Assembly: GCA_038396585.1 (NCBI GenBank)
Contig: CP121691.1
Span: 806,001-870,000, forward strand
Direction: 5' to 3'
From: Vallitaleaceae bacterium 9-2
GTDB taxonomy: Bacteria; Bacillota; Clostridia; Lachnospirales; Vallitaleaceae
Length of the DNA stretch: 64,000 nt
Shown here one piece after another: positions 54,134-63,126 of this stretch. Position 1 is the stretch's first letter; the number at the start of each line of letters is the position of its first letter. A model generated the notes under the pieces. It worked only from the letters and a program-made list of their open reading frames with translations. It had not been told where the DNA came from and made no database searches. Both the position numbers and the translations under genes were made by a program.

Positions 54134-57100
54134 ATGTCTAACAAAAAAGTTATGAAGACGATGGACGGTAACCAAGCCGCTGCATATGTATCTTATGCAT
54201 TTACAGACGTAGCAGCTATCTATCCTATTACTCCATCTTCTCCAATGGCTGAGAATGTTGACGAGTGGGCTGCCCATGGTCAAAAAAACATTTTCGGACA
54301 AGAAGTTAGTGTAACAGAATTACAATCTGAAGGTGGAGCATCAGGTGCTGTTCACGGTTCTCTTCAAGCAGGAGCATTAACAACAACGTATACAGCTTCT
54401 CAAGGATTACTTTTGATGATTCCTAACATGTACAAAATCGCTGGTGAATTATTACCATGTGTATTCCATGTTAGTGCTCGTGCACTTGCAGGTCATGCAT
54501 TATCAATTTTTGGTGACCATTCTGACGTAATGGCTGCAAGACAAACTGGTTTTGCTATGTTAGCATCTGGTAGTGTTCAAGAAGTTATGGACTTAGGTGG
54601 TGTAGCTCACCTTGCAACGATTAAGTCACGTGTACCTTTTGTACATTTCTTTGATGGATTTAGAACATCTCATGAAGTACAAAAAATTGAAATGATCGAT
54701 TATGATGACTTCAAACAACTTGTAGATATGGATGCTGTAAGAGCATTTAGAAATAACGGACTTAATCCTGAGCGTCCTGTTACTCGTGGTACAGCTCAAA
54801 ACCCTGATATTTTCTTCCAAGCAAAAGAATCATCAAACAATTTCTACGAAGCAGTTCCAGCAATTGTTGAAGATTACATGAAGAAAATCAGTAAAGTCGT
54901 TGGTCGTGAGTACAACTTATTTGATTACGTAGGTGCTGCTGATGCTACAAAAGTGATTATTGCAATGGGATCAGTAACAGATACAATTGAAGAGACAGTT
55001 GAATACTTAATGAACAAAGGCGAAAAAGTCGGAGTACTTAAAGTACGTTTATACCGTCCTTTCTCAACAAAGCATTTCTTAGAAGCTTTACCAAAAACTG
55101 TAGAAAAAATTGCTGTGCTTGACCGTACAAAAGAGCCAGGTGCAACTGGAGAACCATTATACTTAGACGTTCGTTCAGTATTCTACAACTCAGACAGAAC
55201 ACCTGTTGTTGTTGGTGGACGCTATGGTCTTGGATCAAAAGACACAACTCCTTCACAAATACTTGCAGTATACAAAAACTTAGATGCAGCTGCGCCTAAG
55301 AATAACTTCACATTAGGTATTAATGATGACGTTACAAACCTTTCATTAGTTGAAGATGAAAGAATTGTAACTGAAAAAGAAGGAACACGTCGTTGTAAGT
55401 TCTGGGGTCTTGGATCTGACGGTACTGTTGGAGCGAACAAGAACACAATCAAAATCATTGGAGATAAAACAGACTTATATGCTCAAGGTTACTTCAGCTA
55501 TGACTCTAAAAAATCCGGTGGTATTACTGTTTCTCACTTACGTTTTGGTAAAGAGAGAATCCAATCAACATACTTACTTGATGAAGTTGACTTTGTAGCA
55601 TGTCATAATCAATCCTATGTGGATAAATATGACTTGTTAAAAGGTTTAGTTCAAGGTGGTACATTTGTACTTAATACACAATGGACTGCTGAAGAGCTTA
55701 ACGAGCACCTTCCAGGTGAATTAAAGCGCGAAATCGCTGAAAAAGACGTTAACCTATATATTATCGATGCTGTTGACTTAGCACAAAAAATTGGCTTAGG
55801 AAATCGTATCAACACAATTATGCAATCTGCATTCTTCAAGTTAGCGAATGTAATTCCAGCAGAAGATGCTGTGAAGTTCATGAAAGAATATGCTGAAAAA
55901 GCATATGGCAAAAAAGGTGAAAAGATTGTTAAGTTAAACTATGATGCAATTGACGCAGGTCAAGATGCATTAATCAAAGTAGAAGTTCCAGCTGACTGGG
56001 CAAATGCTGAAGATACAATCGAAGCAGATGCTAATGTACCAGAATTCGTTAAAAACATTCTTCGTCCTGTAAATGCACAAAAAGGTGATGATCTTCCTGT
56101 TTCTGCATTTGTTGGCGCAGAAGACGGTACATTCCCACAAGGTACTGCAGCATATGAAAAACGTGGTATTGCTGTTAACGTTCCTGAGTGGATGCCAGAA
56201 AACTGTATCCAATGTAACCAATGTTCATTCGTATGTCCACATGCATCTATTCGTCCATTCTTATTAGATGGTGATGAAAAAGCAAATGCACCTGAAGGTC
56301 TTATCACTGTTGGACCAAAAGGAAAAGGATTCGATGGACTTGAGTATGTAATGCAAGTAGACGTTCTTGACTGTCAAGGTTGTGGAAACTGTGCTGATAT
56401 TTGTCCTGCAAAGAACAAAGCACTTGTTATGAAGCCAATCGAAACACAAGAAAAAGAAATCGAAAACTGGGATTATGTATCTGAAAATGTATCTTACAAA
56501 GATACATATGTAAGTACAGGTACAGTAAAAGGAAGTCAGTTTGCACAACCATTAATGGAGTTCTCAGGAGCTTGTGCAGGTTGTGGAGAGACTCCATACC
56601 TAAAAGATATTACACAATTATACGGAGACCGTATGTTGGTTGCCAACGCAACTGGATGTTCTTCAATTTGGGGTGGTTCTGCACCTTCAACAGTTTATAC
56701 AACCAATGCAGAAGGCAAAGGTCCAGCTTGGGCGAACTCATTATTTGAAGATAACGCTGAGTATGGATATGGTATGGCTATGGGTGTTAAACAAGTTCGT
56801 AACCAACTTCTTGTTCAAATGCAAGGTATCCTAGCTCTTGATGTAAGTGATGACGTTAAAGCAACACTTCAAGAGTGGATTGACGGCATGAATGATGCAG
56901 ACCAATCAAAAGCTGCTACGAAGAAAGTAGAAGCATTGTTTGGAACAGATCTTGGAAGCGCAGAAGCAAACCAACTTCTTGCTGATATTGAAACAAACAA
57001 AGATTACCTTGTTAAAAAATCCGTATGGATTGTTGGTGGTGACGGATGGGCGTATGACATCGGTTACGGCGGTCTTGACCACGTTCTTGCAAGTGGTGAA

Positions 57101-57676
57101 AACGTTAACGTTCTTGTATTTGATACAGAAGTATACTCAAATACAGGTGGACAATCTTCAAAAGCAACACCAACAGCTGCAGTTGCTAAATTTGCTGCTT
57201 CAGGTAAAAAAGTTAAGAAAAAAGACCTTGGTATGATTGCAACAACATATGGCTATGTATATGTTGCTCAATGTGCTATGGGTGCTAACCAAAACCAATT
57301 TATGAAAGCTTTACAAGAAGCTGAAAGTTATGATGGACCATCACTACTTATCGTTTATGCTCCATGTATCAACCATGGAATTAAAGTAGGTATGGGTAAA
57401 TCACAAGAAAGAATGAAAAAAGCAGTTGAAGCTGGATACTGGCACTTATGGAGATTTAATCCATTACTTGCTGAAGATGGTAAGAATCCATTTGTTCTTG
57501 ATTCAAAAGAGCCTACAGCTGATTTCCAAGAATTCTTACAAGGTGAAGTACGTTACACTTCATTAATGAATCAATTCCCAGAAATCGCTGAAGATATGTT
57601 CAAGCAAGCTGAACAAAACGCAAAAGAGCGTTATGATAGCTATGTGAGAATGGCGAACATGGATTATACTGTATAA
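54134..57676 (+). CDS. nifJ: Pyruvate:ferredoxin (flavodoxin) oxidoreductase
   Basis: Single-chain enzyme of 1180 residues that oxidises pyruvate to acetyl-CoA and CO2 and reduces ferredoxin. It uses thiamine pyrophosphate and three [4Fe-4S] clusters. Seen in order: the N-terminal domain ('YPITPSSPMAENVDEW'), a two-cluster ferredoxin insert ('CIQCNQCSFVCPHA' and 'CQGCGNCADICPAKNKA'), the proximal cluster Cys pair 'CAGCGETPY', and the TPP/Mg2+ segment 'GGDGWAYDIGYGGLDHVLASG'. The start at 54134 follows AGGAGG by seven bases; a longer frame to 54071 lies in the leader. Codon use is visibly biased to a few preferred codons, as in highly expressed genes. It links pyruvate to AdhE. Confidence 0.98.
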   Translation: MSNKKVMKTMDGNQAAAYVSYAFTDVAAIYPITPSSPMAENVDEWAAHGQKNIFGQEVSVTELQSEGGASGAVHGSLQAGALTTTYTASQGLLLMIPNMYKIAGELLPCVFHVSARALAGHALSIFGDHSDVMAARQTGFAMLASGSVQEVMDLGGVAHLATIKSRVPFVHFFDGFRTSHEVQKIEMIDYDDFKQLVDMDAVRAFRNNGLNPERPVTRGTAQNPDIFFQAKESSNNFYEAVPAIVEDYMKKISKVVGREYNLFDYVGAADATKVIIAMGSVTDTIEETVEYLMNKGEKVGVLKVRLYRPFSTKHFLEALPKTVEKIAVLDRTKEPGATGEPLYLDVRSVFYNSDRTPVVVGGRYGLGSKDTTPSQILAVYKNLDAAAPKNNFTLGINDDVTNLSLVEDERIVTEKEGTRRCKFWGLGSDGTVGANKNTIKIIGDKTDLYAQGYFSYDSKKSGGITVSHLRFGKERIQSTYLLDEVDFVACHNQSYVDKYDLLKGLVQGGTFVLNTQWTAEELNEHLPGELKREIAEKDVNLYIIDAVDLAQKIGLGNRINTIMQSAFFKLANVIPAEDAVKFMKEYAEKAYGKKGEKIVKLNYDAIDAGQDALIKVEVPADWANAEDTIEADANVPEFVKNILRPVNAQKGDDLPVSAFVGAEDGTFPQGTAAYEKRGIAVNVPEWMPENCIQCNQCSFVCPHASIRPFLLDGDEKANAPEGLITVGPKGKGFDGLEYVMQVDVLDCQGCGNCADICPAKNKALVMKPIETQEKEIENWDYVSENVSYKDTYVSTGTVKGSQFAQPLMEFSGACAGCGETPYLKDITQLYGDRMLVANATGCSSIWGGSAPSTVYTTNAEGKGPAWANSLFEDNAEYGYGMAMGVKQVRNQLLVQMQGILALDVSDDVKATLQEWIDGMNDADQSKAATKKVEALFGTDLGSAEANQLLADIETNKDYLVKKSVWIVGGDGWAYDIGYGGLDHVLASGENVNVLVFDTEVYSNTGGQSSKATPTAAVAKFAASGKKVKKKDLGMIATTYGYVYVAQCAMGANQNQFMKALQEAESYDGPSLLIVYAPCINHGIKVGMGKSQERMKKAVEAGYWHLWRFNPLLAEDGKNPFVLDSKEPTADFQEFLQGEVRYTSLMNQFPEIAEDMFKQAEQNAKERYDSYVRMANMDYTV

Positions 57677-57712
57677 TCAAAAGACATTATTATACACATA
57701 ATATATATGTAT

Positions 57713-57758
57713 AAAAGCTGCAGCGCTAACAAATTGTTAGTGCTGTAGCTTTTTTTTC
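57713..57758 (+). terminator. Terminator of the oxidoreductase gene
   Basis: Long stem AAAAGCTGCAGCGCTAACA with TGTTAGTGCTGTAGCTTTT (two G-T or mismatch positions), followed by eight T. Confidence 0.9.
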
Positions 57759-57800
57759 TAACAAAACATGATATAATATAAATGAAAGGATATGATTGAA

Positions 57801-58718
57801 ATGATGAAAGTAAAAACTATTCAAAGGCTGAATGAATGCTATAAAAAAGCACAAACCATTGAATTTGATGATAGTGATCGTATTATTTTTTTTAGTGACA
57901 TTCATCGTGGAGACAACAGTATGTCCGATGAATTTGCTCACAACCAAAACATATATTATCATGCCTTAGAAAAATACTATGAAGAAGGGTATGAATACTA
58001 TGAATTAGGTGATGGGGACGAGCTATGGGAGCATGCTGATTTTAGAGTTATCATGAGTGCACACAGTGATGTATTTATGTTGCTAAGAAAGTTTTTTCGA
58101 TCGAATCGCTTAAAAATGGTATATGGAAACCACAATATATACTTAAAAAGCAATGCATGGGTTAGAAAATATCTATATCATTTTGAGGATGAGTATTTGG
58201 ATCAAAGCAAAGATTTATTTGATCGAATATCTGTACCTGAAAGTATAATACTTAAGTATAAAAAAACAGGTCAAGAAATGTTATTAGTACATGGGCATCA
58301 GGGAGATTTATTCAATGATAAATTATGGCCGATATCCATGCTTTCTTTACGATATTTTTGGAGATTTTTGCATATACTTGGATTTCATAATCCCTCAAGT
58401 CCTTCAAAAAATCGTGTAAAACGTCATAAGATTGAACTGAATTTTACTAAGTGGATTAACCGAAAAAAGGTAGCTATTATTTGTGGACATACCCACCGAC
58501 CTAAGCTCGCTAAAAAAAATGAAGCGCCGTATTTTAACTGCGGCTGTTGTATTCATCCGCGAGGAATTAACGGTATCGAGATTGCCCAAGGTAAGATTAT
58601 GTTGATTGACTGGAGAGTGCGACCAGATGAAGAAGGCAACCTTAAAATATCAAAAAAAATCATACGAGGACCTTATGATATCAGCAGTTACTACAAGTTA
58701 AAGCGACAAGAAGAATAA
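57801..58718 (+). CDS. Calcineurin-like metallophosphoesterase
   Basis: A soluble protein of about 305 residues with the complete dinuclear metal motif set: 'FFSDIHRGD' (D-x-H), '[10 protein letters not shown]' (G-D), 'VYGNHN' (G-N-H), 'LVHGHQGD' and 'ICGHTHRP' (G-H-x-H). Late Cys residues ('[11 protein letters not shown]') are not part of the standard site. The substrate is unknown. ATG 57801 gives a spacing of ten from AAAGGA (57785-57790); ATG 57792 is too close to it. It is followed after 11 bases by yjbQ. Confidence 0.88.
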   Translation: MMKVKTIQRLNECYKKAQTIEFDDSDRIIFFSDIHRGDNSMSDEFAHNQNIYYHALEKYYEEGYEYYELGDGDELWEHADFRVIMSAHSDVFMLLRKFFRSNRLKMVYGNHNIYLKSNAWVRKYLYHFEDEYLDQSKDLFDRISVPESIILKYKKTGQEMLLVHGHQGDLFNDKLWPISMLSLRYFWRFLHILGFHNPSSPSKNRVKRHKIELNFTKWINRKKVAIICGHTHRPKLAKKNEAPYFNCGCCIHPRGINGIEIAQGKIMLIDWRVRPDEEGNLKISKKIIRGPYDISSYYKLKRQEE

Positions 58719-58729
58719 GGAGGGAGACT

Positions 58730-59146
58730 ATGAAAACATATCGAGAGGAGTTAGTTTTTAAAACAAGTCACCGCAGGGATTTGATTAACATTACGTCAGA
58801 TGTACAAGTGGCATTAATTGACAGTGGAATCAAGGAAGGATTACTCTTGTGTAATGCCATGCATATTACCAGCAGTGTCTTTATCAATGATGATGAGATT
58901 GGTCTGCATAAAGACTTTGAAAAGTGGCTAGAGACATTGGCACCTGAAAAACCCTATGACCGTTATAATCACAACGGATTTGAAGACAATGCCGATGCAC
59001 ACCTTAAACGAACCATTATGGGACGGGAAGTGGTTGTAGCTATTACAGATGGTAAGCTTGATTTTGGGCCATGGGAACAGATTTTTTATGGAGAATTTGA
59101 TGGAAAAAGAGAAAAACGGGTATTAGTAAAGATTATTGGAGAATAG
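58730..59146 (+). CDS. YjbQ/UPF0047 family protein
   Basis: A 138-residue protein of the UPF0047 family, reported to have weak thiamine-phosphate synthase activity; the true role is uncertain. The family block '[18 protein letters not shown]' (His, Asn and Asp around a likely metal site) and the later '[19 protein letters not shown]' are clear. The ribosome binding site is AAGGAGGG. It lies between the phosphoesterase and a small acidic protein in one direction. Confidence 0.9.
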   Translation: MKTYREELVFKTSHRRDLINITSDVQVALIDSGIKEGLLLCNAMHITSSVFINDDEIGLHKDFEKWLETLAPEKPYDRYNHNGFEDNADAHLKRTIMGREVVVAITDGKLDFGPWEQIFYGEFDGKREKRVLVKIIGE

Positions 59147-59177
59147 CCAAAGTAAAAGGCAGAAAGAGGTAAATTGA

Positions 59178-59447
59178 ATGTTTACATTAGATAAAGTGGA
59201 TTTTATAGAAGAAATAAAAGCGGAAATGGCAGGATATGAGGAGATAACAAAGGAGCATATTGATGATTGGGTTGAGAAGTTTGAGGAATATGTCAAAAAA
59301 CAAAAAAACAAAAAATTAATTAAACAAGGACAGAAGGTTCAAGTTAACTTGGATGATGAAGCAGAACTGTTTAAAATTGTTGATCGTTATCTTGTAGCCA
59401 TTGAAAATGAAGAAATCGATGCATATTGGCAAGACTGGAAGCTATAA
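59178..59447 (+). CDS. Small acidic protein of unknown function
   Basis: An 89-residue protein, rich in Glu, Asp and Lys, mostly predicted helix, with no signal peptide, Cys or membrane segment. A helical N-half ending in a Lys-rich stretch ('KKQKNKKLIKQGQK') is followed by a second acidic half. I recognise no family. A good ribosome binding site (AGAGGT) and its place 32 bases before addB support it as a real gene, perhaps cotranscribed. Confidence 0.6.
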   Translation: MFTLDKVDFIEEIKAEMAGYEEITKEHIDDWVEKFEEYVKKQKNKKLIKQGQKVQVNLDDEAELFKIVDRYLVAIENEEIDAYWQDWKL

Positions 59448-59479
59448 ACATATATTATAGAGGTGTATAAAGGAGAGGC

Positions 59480-62400
59480 ATGAGTTTTCAATTTGTATTA
59501 GGAGCCACAGGGACTGGAAAAACAGAATATGTGATTAAAAAGATGCATCAAGACCAAGGACCTGTGATATATATTGTTCCTGAACAATATACGTTGCAAG
59601 CACAAGAAGATGTGATTAAGCTATCCAAGGCTAAAGGGATCTTAGACATTGAAGTATTAAGTTTTAATCGTTTAGTTTATCGGTACTTTGACGAACTAGG
59701 ATTAGCGGATACGGCAATGATTCATGACACGGGCAAGAGCATGTTGATACGTAAAATTCTTGAAAATACTACCCAAGAATTGACGTGGATACAAAAGCAT
59801 CGTAAAAAGCAAGGATATATGGAAGAGCTGAATAAGCTGCTAAAAGAGTGCCATCAATATAATGTAGATGTAGACACATTAGATGCATATATTCAAAAGC
59901 TGTCACCTGGACTATTGCAAGATAAGTTGAAAGATTTAAAAGTGCTTTTGCATGAGTTTAATGCATTAATGGATAAGCGCTACTTAACGTCTGAACATGC
60001 GAGTTTAAAATTGATTGAACAAGTACCTAAGATAACGACGCTTAAAAAGACGAGGATATATATTGATGGATTTTATGGGTTTACCCCCTTACAGTATGCG
60101 TTTATTGAACAGCTGATGAACTATTGTCAAGAGATTATCTTCGTCGTTACGTTGCCGACGGATGCTTTAGTACAAGATCTAAAAAATGAAGCAGAAATAT
60201 ACTATGAATCAAAAAAGATGGTCAGTCGCCTTCGAGAAATTGGGGAGCGTATAGGTATCCTTGAACAAGAAGCTATATGGCAAGAGACAATTTATCGAAC
60301 GTCAAAAGCCTCGCTTAAGCATCTGATTAACCATCTCTACCAATATCCGGTAAAACCCTATACGCTAGATAATACAGCGATTCGCTTGATGGAAGCGGCA
60401 ACAATTGAAGTAGAGGTGGAAGCTGTTGTATGCCGTATACATCAATTAATTGTAGAACAAGGGGTACGTTATCGGGATATCATGATATTAACCTCAGATT
60501 TAAGCTTGTATAAGACAACGATGAAAAATATATGCGAAAATTATGAAATACCTGTATTTTTGGACCAAAAGGATACAATTGATTCTCATCCGTTGGTTCA
60601 ATTTATATTATCGGCTATGTTATCCATACATTATAATTTTAAATACGAATATATATTTTATCATTTAAAATCCTTATACTATGCCCATGCAGAAGAAGAT
60701 ATTCATAAAATAGAGAATTATGTTTTGGCCCATGGAATCAAAAGGAAAAGTCAATGGGAAAAACCTTGGGATGAATATGAAGAAACAAAAGTCGAGTTGA
60801 TTCAGCCGTTTATGGAGTTTGCAAATCAATTTAAGTCATCAAGAACAATCCATGAACGTACGCAGGCATTATATACGTATTTGCTCCAATTAGGGATTTA
60901 TGATAAAAACCTGGAGATGAGCAAGCAATTTGAAGAACAACACCAATTACAACGTGCCAACAGCTATGTCCGTGTATATCAACTGGTGATAGAACTTTTT
61001 GACGAAATGGTTGAATTGATTGGCGAAGAAAAAATTACAATTAAAGATTATGTTAGTCTAATTGAAACGGGACTGACACAAATAAAAATGGGACAAACGC
61101 CTCCAAGTGTAGATCAAATTATTGTGGGGGACTTAAGTCGAACCCGCTTTAGAGAAGTTGATTATGTATTTGTTCTAGGGGTTAATGAAGGCAAGGTGCC
61201 ACTCGTTCGTGCATCGAATAGACTTCTTACCGATCATGAGCGAAGTACGCTGTTTGATTTAGGTTTAGAGCTGGCACCCAACCAACAAAAAAGTTTATTC
61301 AAAGAGCAGATGAATATCTATATGGGACTTACACGTGGACGTAAGCTCTTGCACGTATCTTATGCACGCGTGTTGGAAGAGAAGTCAGAACGCCCGGCAA
61401 CACTTGTCTTTTTGCTGCGTAAAATGTTTCCAACAATTGAAACCCAATTGGCAGAAGATATTATTAAAAATTATGATAAGCCGACACGATGCTATGCACT
61501 GTTTAATCGCTTGGTACGTTTATCGGGCAGCCATGAATTTAGAGATTATGAAGAAGAAATCCAGAAATTGTACATTTTCTTTAATAAGGCGTATAATAGA
61601 CAACATACGATTGGGATTAATCCGCATCAGTTTATTGAAGGGATTGATTATACAAACAAACCGGTCCAGTTAGAAGTGATGGGACATGATACACAATCCA
61701 GTGTTTCTCAATTTGAAACTTATGCAGGCTGTAGCTATAAACACTTTTTAACCTATCGATTAGGGGTTAAAGAACGTGGAGAATATGTTATTCGTATGCC
61801 CGACATCGGCATACTATTTCATAGATGCCTAGAATTGTACATGAAGAAGTGCTTCATGCGCCAAATTGATATTCATGAGGTTAGTGTGTCACTGCGAAAT
61901 CAATTAATAGAAGAATCGATCCAAGAAGCATTAGATATCGACCATCTTACAATATTTACAAGTTCCCATCGTAATCGTTATCTTATCGTTAAGTTGACAC
62001 GGATATTAAAAAGAGCAATCTGGGGAATTGAAGAACAGCTTAAACGAAGCAAGTTCAAGCCAAAAGAAGCGGAGTATAGTTTTAATGGACGGGAATATCC
62101 ACTAGATAGCCTTACATTAAAAGTTTCCGATCAACATAAGGCGTATTTATCAGGTGTTGTTGATAGAGTGGATGAATATGAAACGGATGATGCGTTATAT
62201 TTTAGCATTGTTGACTATAAGTCCGGTTCAAAGGATTTAGATTATAATCTTGTCAAAGAGGGAATTCAGCTTCAGCTGATTATTTATATGAATGTAATTG
62301 AGGAAATAAAAGCCCATAAAGTCAAGAAAAAAGTCATTCCTTGTGGGATGTATTATTACAAAATCCAAGACCCTATGCTAAATATTTCAGACATTGATAC

Positions 62401-62824
62401 AAAAGATATTGAAAAGGAACGCTTAAAAAGTTTAAAACTGCGAGGTATACTTCTCCATGATGAGCAAATTCTTCGTTACTTTGATGAAACCATGGAGCAA
62501 TCTTCATTAGTTATTCCGGCATTTATCAATAAAAGCGGTTCAATATCCAAAAAGTCCAGTACGATTGAAGAGGAGCATTTAGCGACATTAAAAAAATTCG
62601 TTCAAAATAAAGCCAAAGAGATTGCATCAAATATTTATAATGGACAGTTATCAATTGAACCTTACCGTTATAAGGAAGAAACAGGATGCGATTATTGCCA
62701 ATATAAAAGTATATGTCGATTTGATCCGACAAATCATTCAGAACATTTTCGTCAAATTAGACCGGAGACCAAAGAAAATGTTTTTGAAACAATGAAAGGA
62801 GACCACAATGGAAGAAGTCATTAA
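59480..62824 (+). CDS. addB: AddB, helicase-nuclease subunit of AddAB
   Basis: A 1114-residue subunit of the AddAB recombination enzyme that resects double-strand breaks at Chi sites. The N-terminal ATP loop is 'GATGTGKTEYV' (about residues 8-18). The C-terminal RecB-type nuclease has the 'GVVDRVDEYE' and 'IVDYKSGSKDL' motifs. The iron-sulfur staple is intact as C751, C1070, C1073 and C1079, spaced 319, 3 and 6, close to the 320, 3 and 6 of Bacillus AddB. The partner addA, usually next door, is not here. Instead the stop lies 17 bases inside the first V-ATPase gene. Confidence 0.95.
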   Translation: MSFQFVLGATGTGKTEYVIKKMHQDQGPVIYIVPEQYTLQAQEDVIKLSKAKGILDIEVLSFNRLVYRYFDELGLADTAMIHDTGKSMLIRKILENTTQELTWIQKHRKKQGYMEELNKLLKECHQYNVDVDTLDAYIQKLSPGLLQDKLKDLKVLLHEFNALMDKRYLTSEHASLKLIEQVPKITTLKKTRIYIDGFYGFTPLQYAFIEQLMNYCQEIIFVVTLPTDALVQDLKNEAEIYYESKKMVSRLREIGERIGILEQEAIWQETIYRTSKASLKHLINHLYQYPVKPYTLDNTAIRLMEAATIEVEVEAVVCRIHQLIVEQGVRYRDIMILTSDLSLYKTTMKNICENYEIPVFLDQKDTIDSHPLVQFILSAMLSIHYNFKYEYIFYHLKSLYYAHAEEDIHKIENYVLAHGIKRKSQWEKPWDEYEETKVELIQPFMEFANQFKSSRTIHERTQALYTYLLQLGIYDKNLEMSKQFEEQHQLQRANSYVRVYQLVIELFDEMVELIGEEKITIKDYVSLIETGLTQIKMGQTPPSVDQIIVGDLSRTRFREVDYVFVLGVNEGKVPLVRASNRLLTDHERSTLFDLGLELAPNQQKSLFKEQMNIYMGLTRGRKLLHVSYARVLEEKSERPATLVFLLRKMFPTIETQLAEDIIKNYDKPTRCYALFNRLVRLSGSHEFRDYEEEIQKLYIFFNKAYNRQHTIGINPHQFIEGIDYTNKPVQLEVMGHDTQSSVSQFETYAGCSYKHFLTYRLGVKERGEYVIRMPDIGILFHRCLELYMKKCFMRQIDIHEVSVSLRNQLIEESIQEALDIDHLTIFTSSHRNRYLIVKLTRILKRAIWGIEEQLKRSKFKPKEAEYSFNGREYPLDSLTLKVSDQHKAYLSGVVDRVDEYETDDALYFSIVDYKSGSKDLDYNLVKEGIQLQLIIYMNVIEEIKAHKVKKKVIPCGMYYYKIQDPMLNISDIDTKDIEKERLKSLKLRGILLHDEQILRYFDETMEQSSLVIPAFINKSGSISKKSSTIEEEHLATLKKFVQNKAKEIASNIYNGQLSIEPYRYKEETGCDYCQYKSICRFDPTNHSEHFRQIRPETKENVFETMKGDHNGRSH

Positions 62825-63116
62825 AAAAATCATTGAGATTGAAGAAAAAGCCCAATCGGTTATTAATGAGACATTAAAGGAAAAAGAACGAAAAGAAAAA
62901 GAGCATGAAGCTAAGGTTCAAAATTTGGAAGAGACGATTATTAGCAATGCCCATCGTAAAGTTGAGCAGATACGTGAGCGTGAATTTGCAGAGGTTAATG
63001 GGAAGAGACAGGCGATGGAAAAAGAATGTGAGGATCGGCTTGATCGAATGCAATCATATGCAAATGAAAAGATGGATCAATGGGTGGATGAACTCGTTCG
63101 TCGTGTATTAGACTAG
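62808..63116 (+). CDS. V-type ATPase subunit G/H-like coiled-coil protein
   Basis: A 102-residue, highly charged helical protein with heptad-like Lys/Glu repeats from end to end, as in the peripheral-stalk G/H subunit of V/A-type ATPases. On sequence alone the call is weak because coiled coils are low in information, but it lies directly before a subunit C gene (ten-base gap), which makes it convincing. It starts 17 bases inside addB with AAAGGAG upstream. Confidence 0.75.
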   Translation: MEEVIKKIIEIEEKAQSVINETLKEKERKEKEHEAKVQNLEETIISNAHRKVEQIREREFAEVNGKRQAMEKECEDRLDRMQSYANEKMDQWVDELVRRVLD

Positions 63117-63126
63117 GAGTGTTGTT

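Noticed and set aside
55960-56307. A 115-codon minus-strand frame inside the pyruvate:ferredoxin oxidoreductase gene
   Set aside because: It is a shadow of a strongly codon-biased gene, with no ribosome binding site or family motif.
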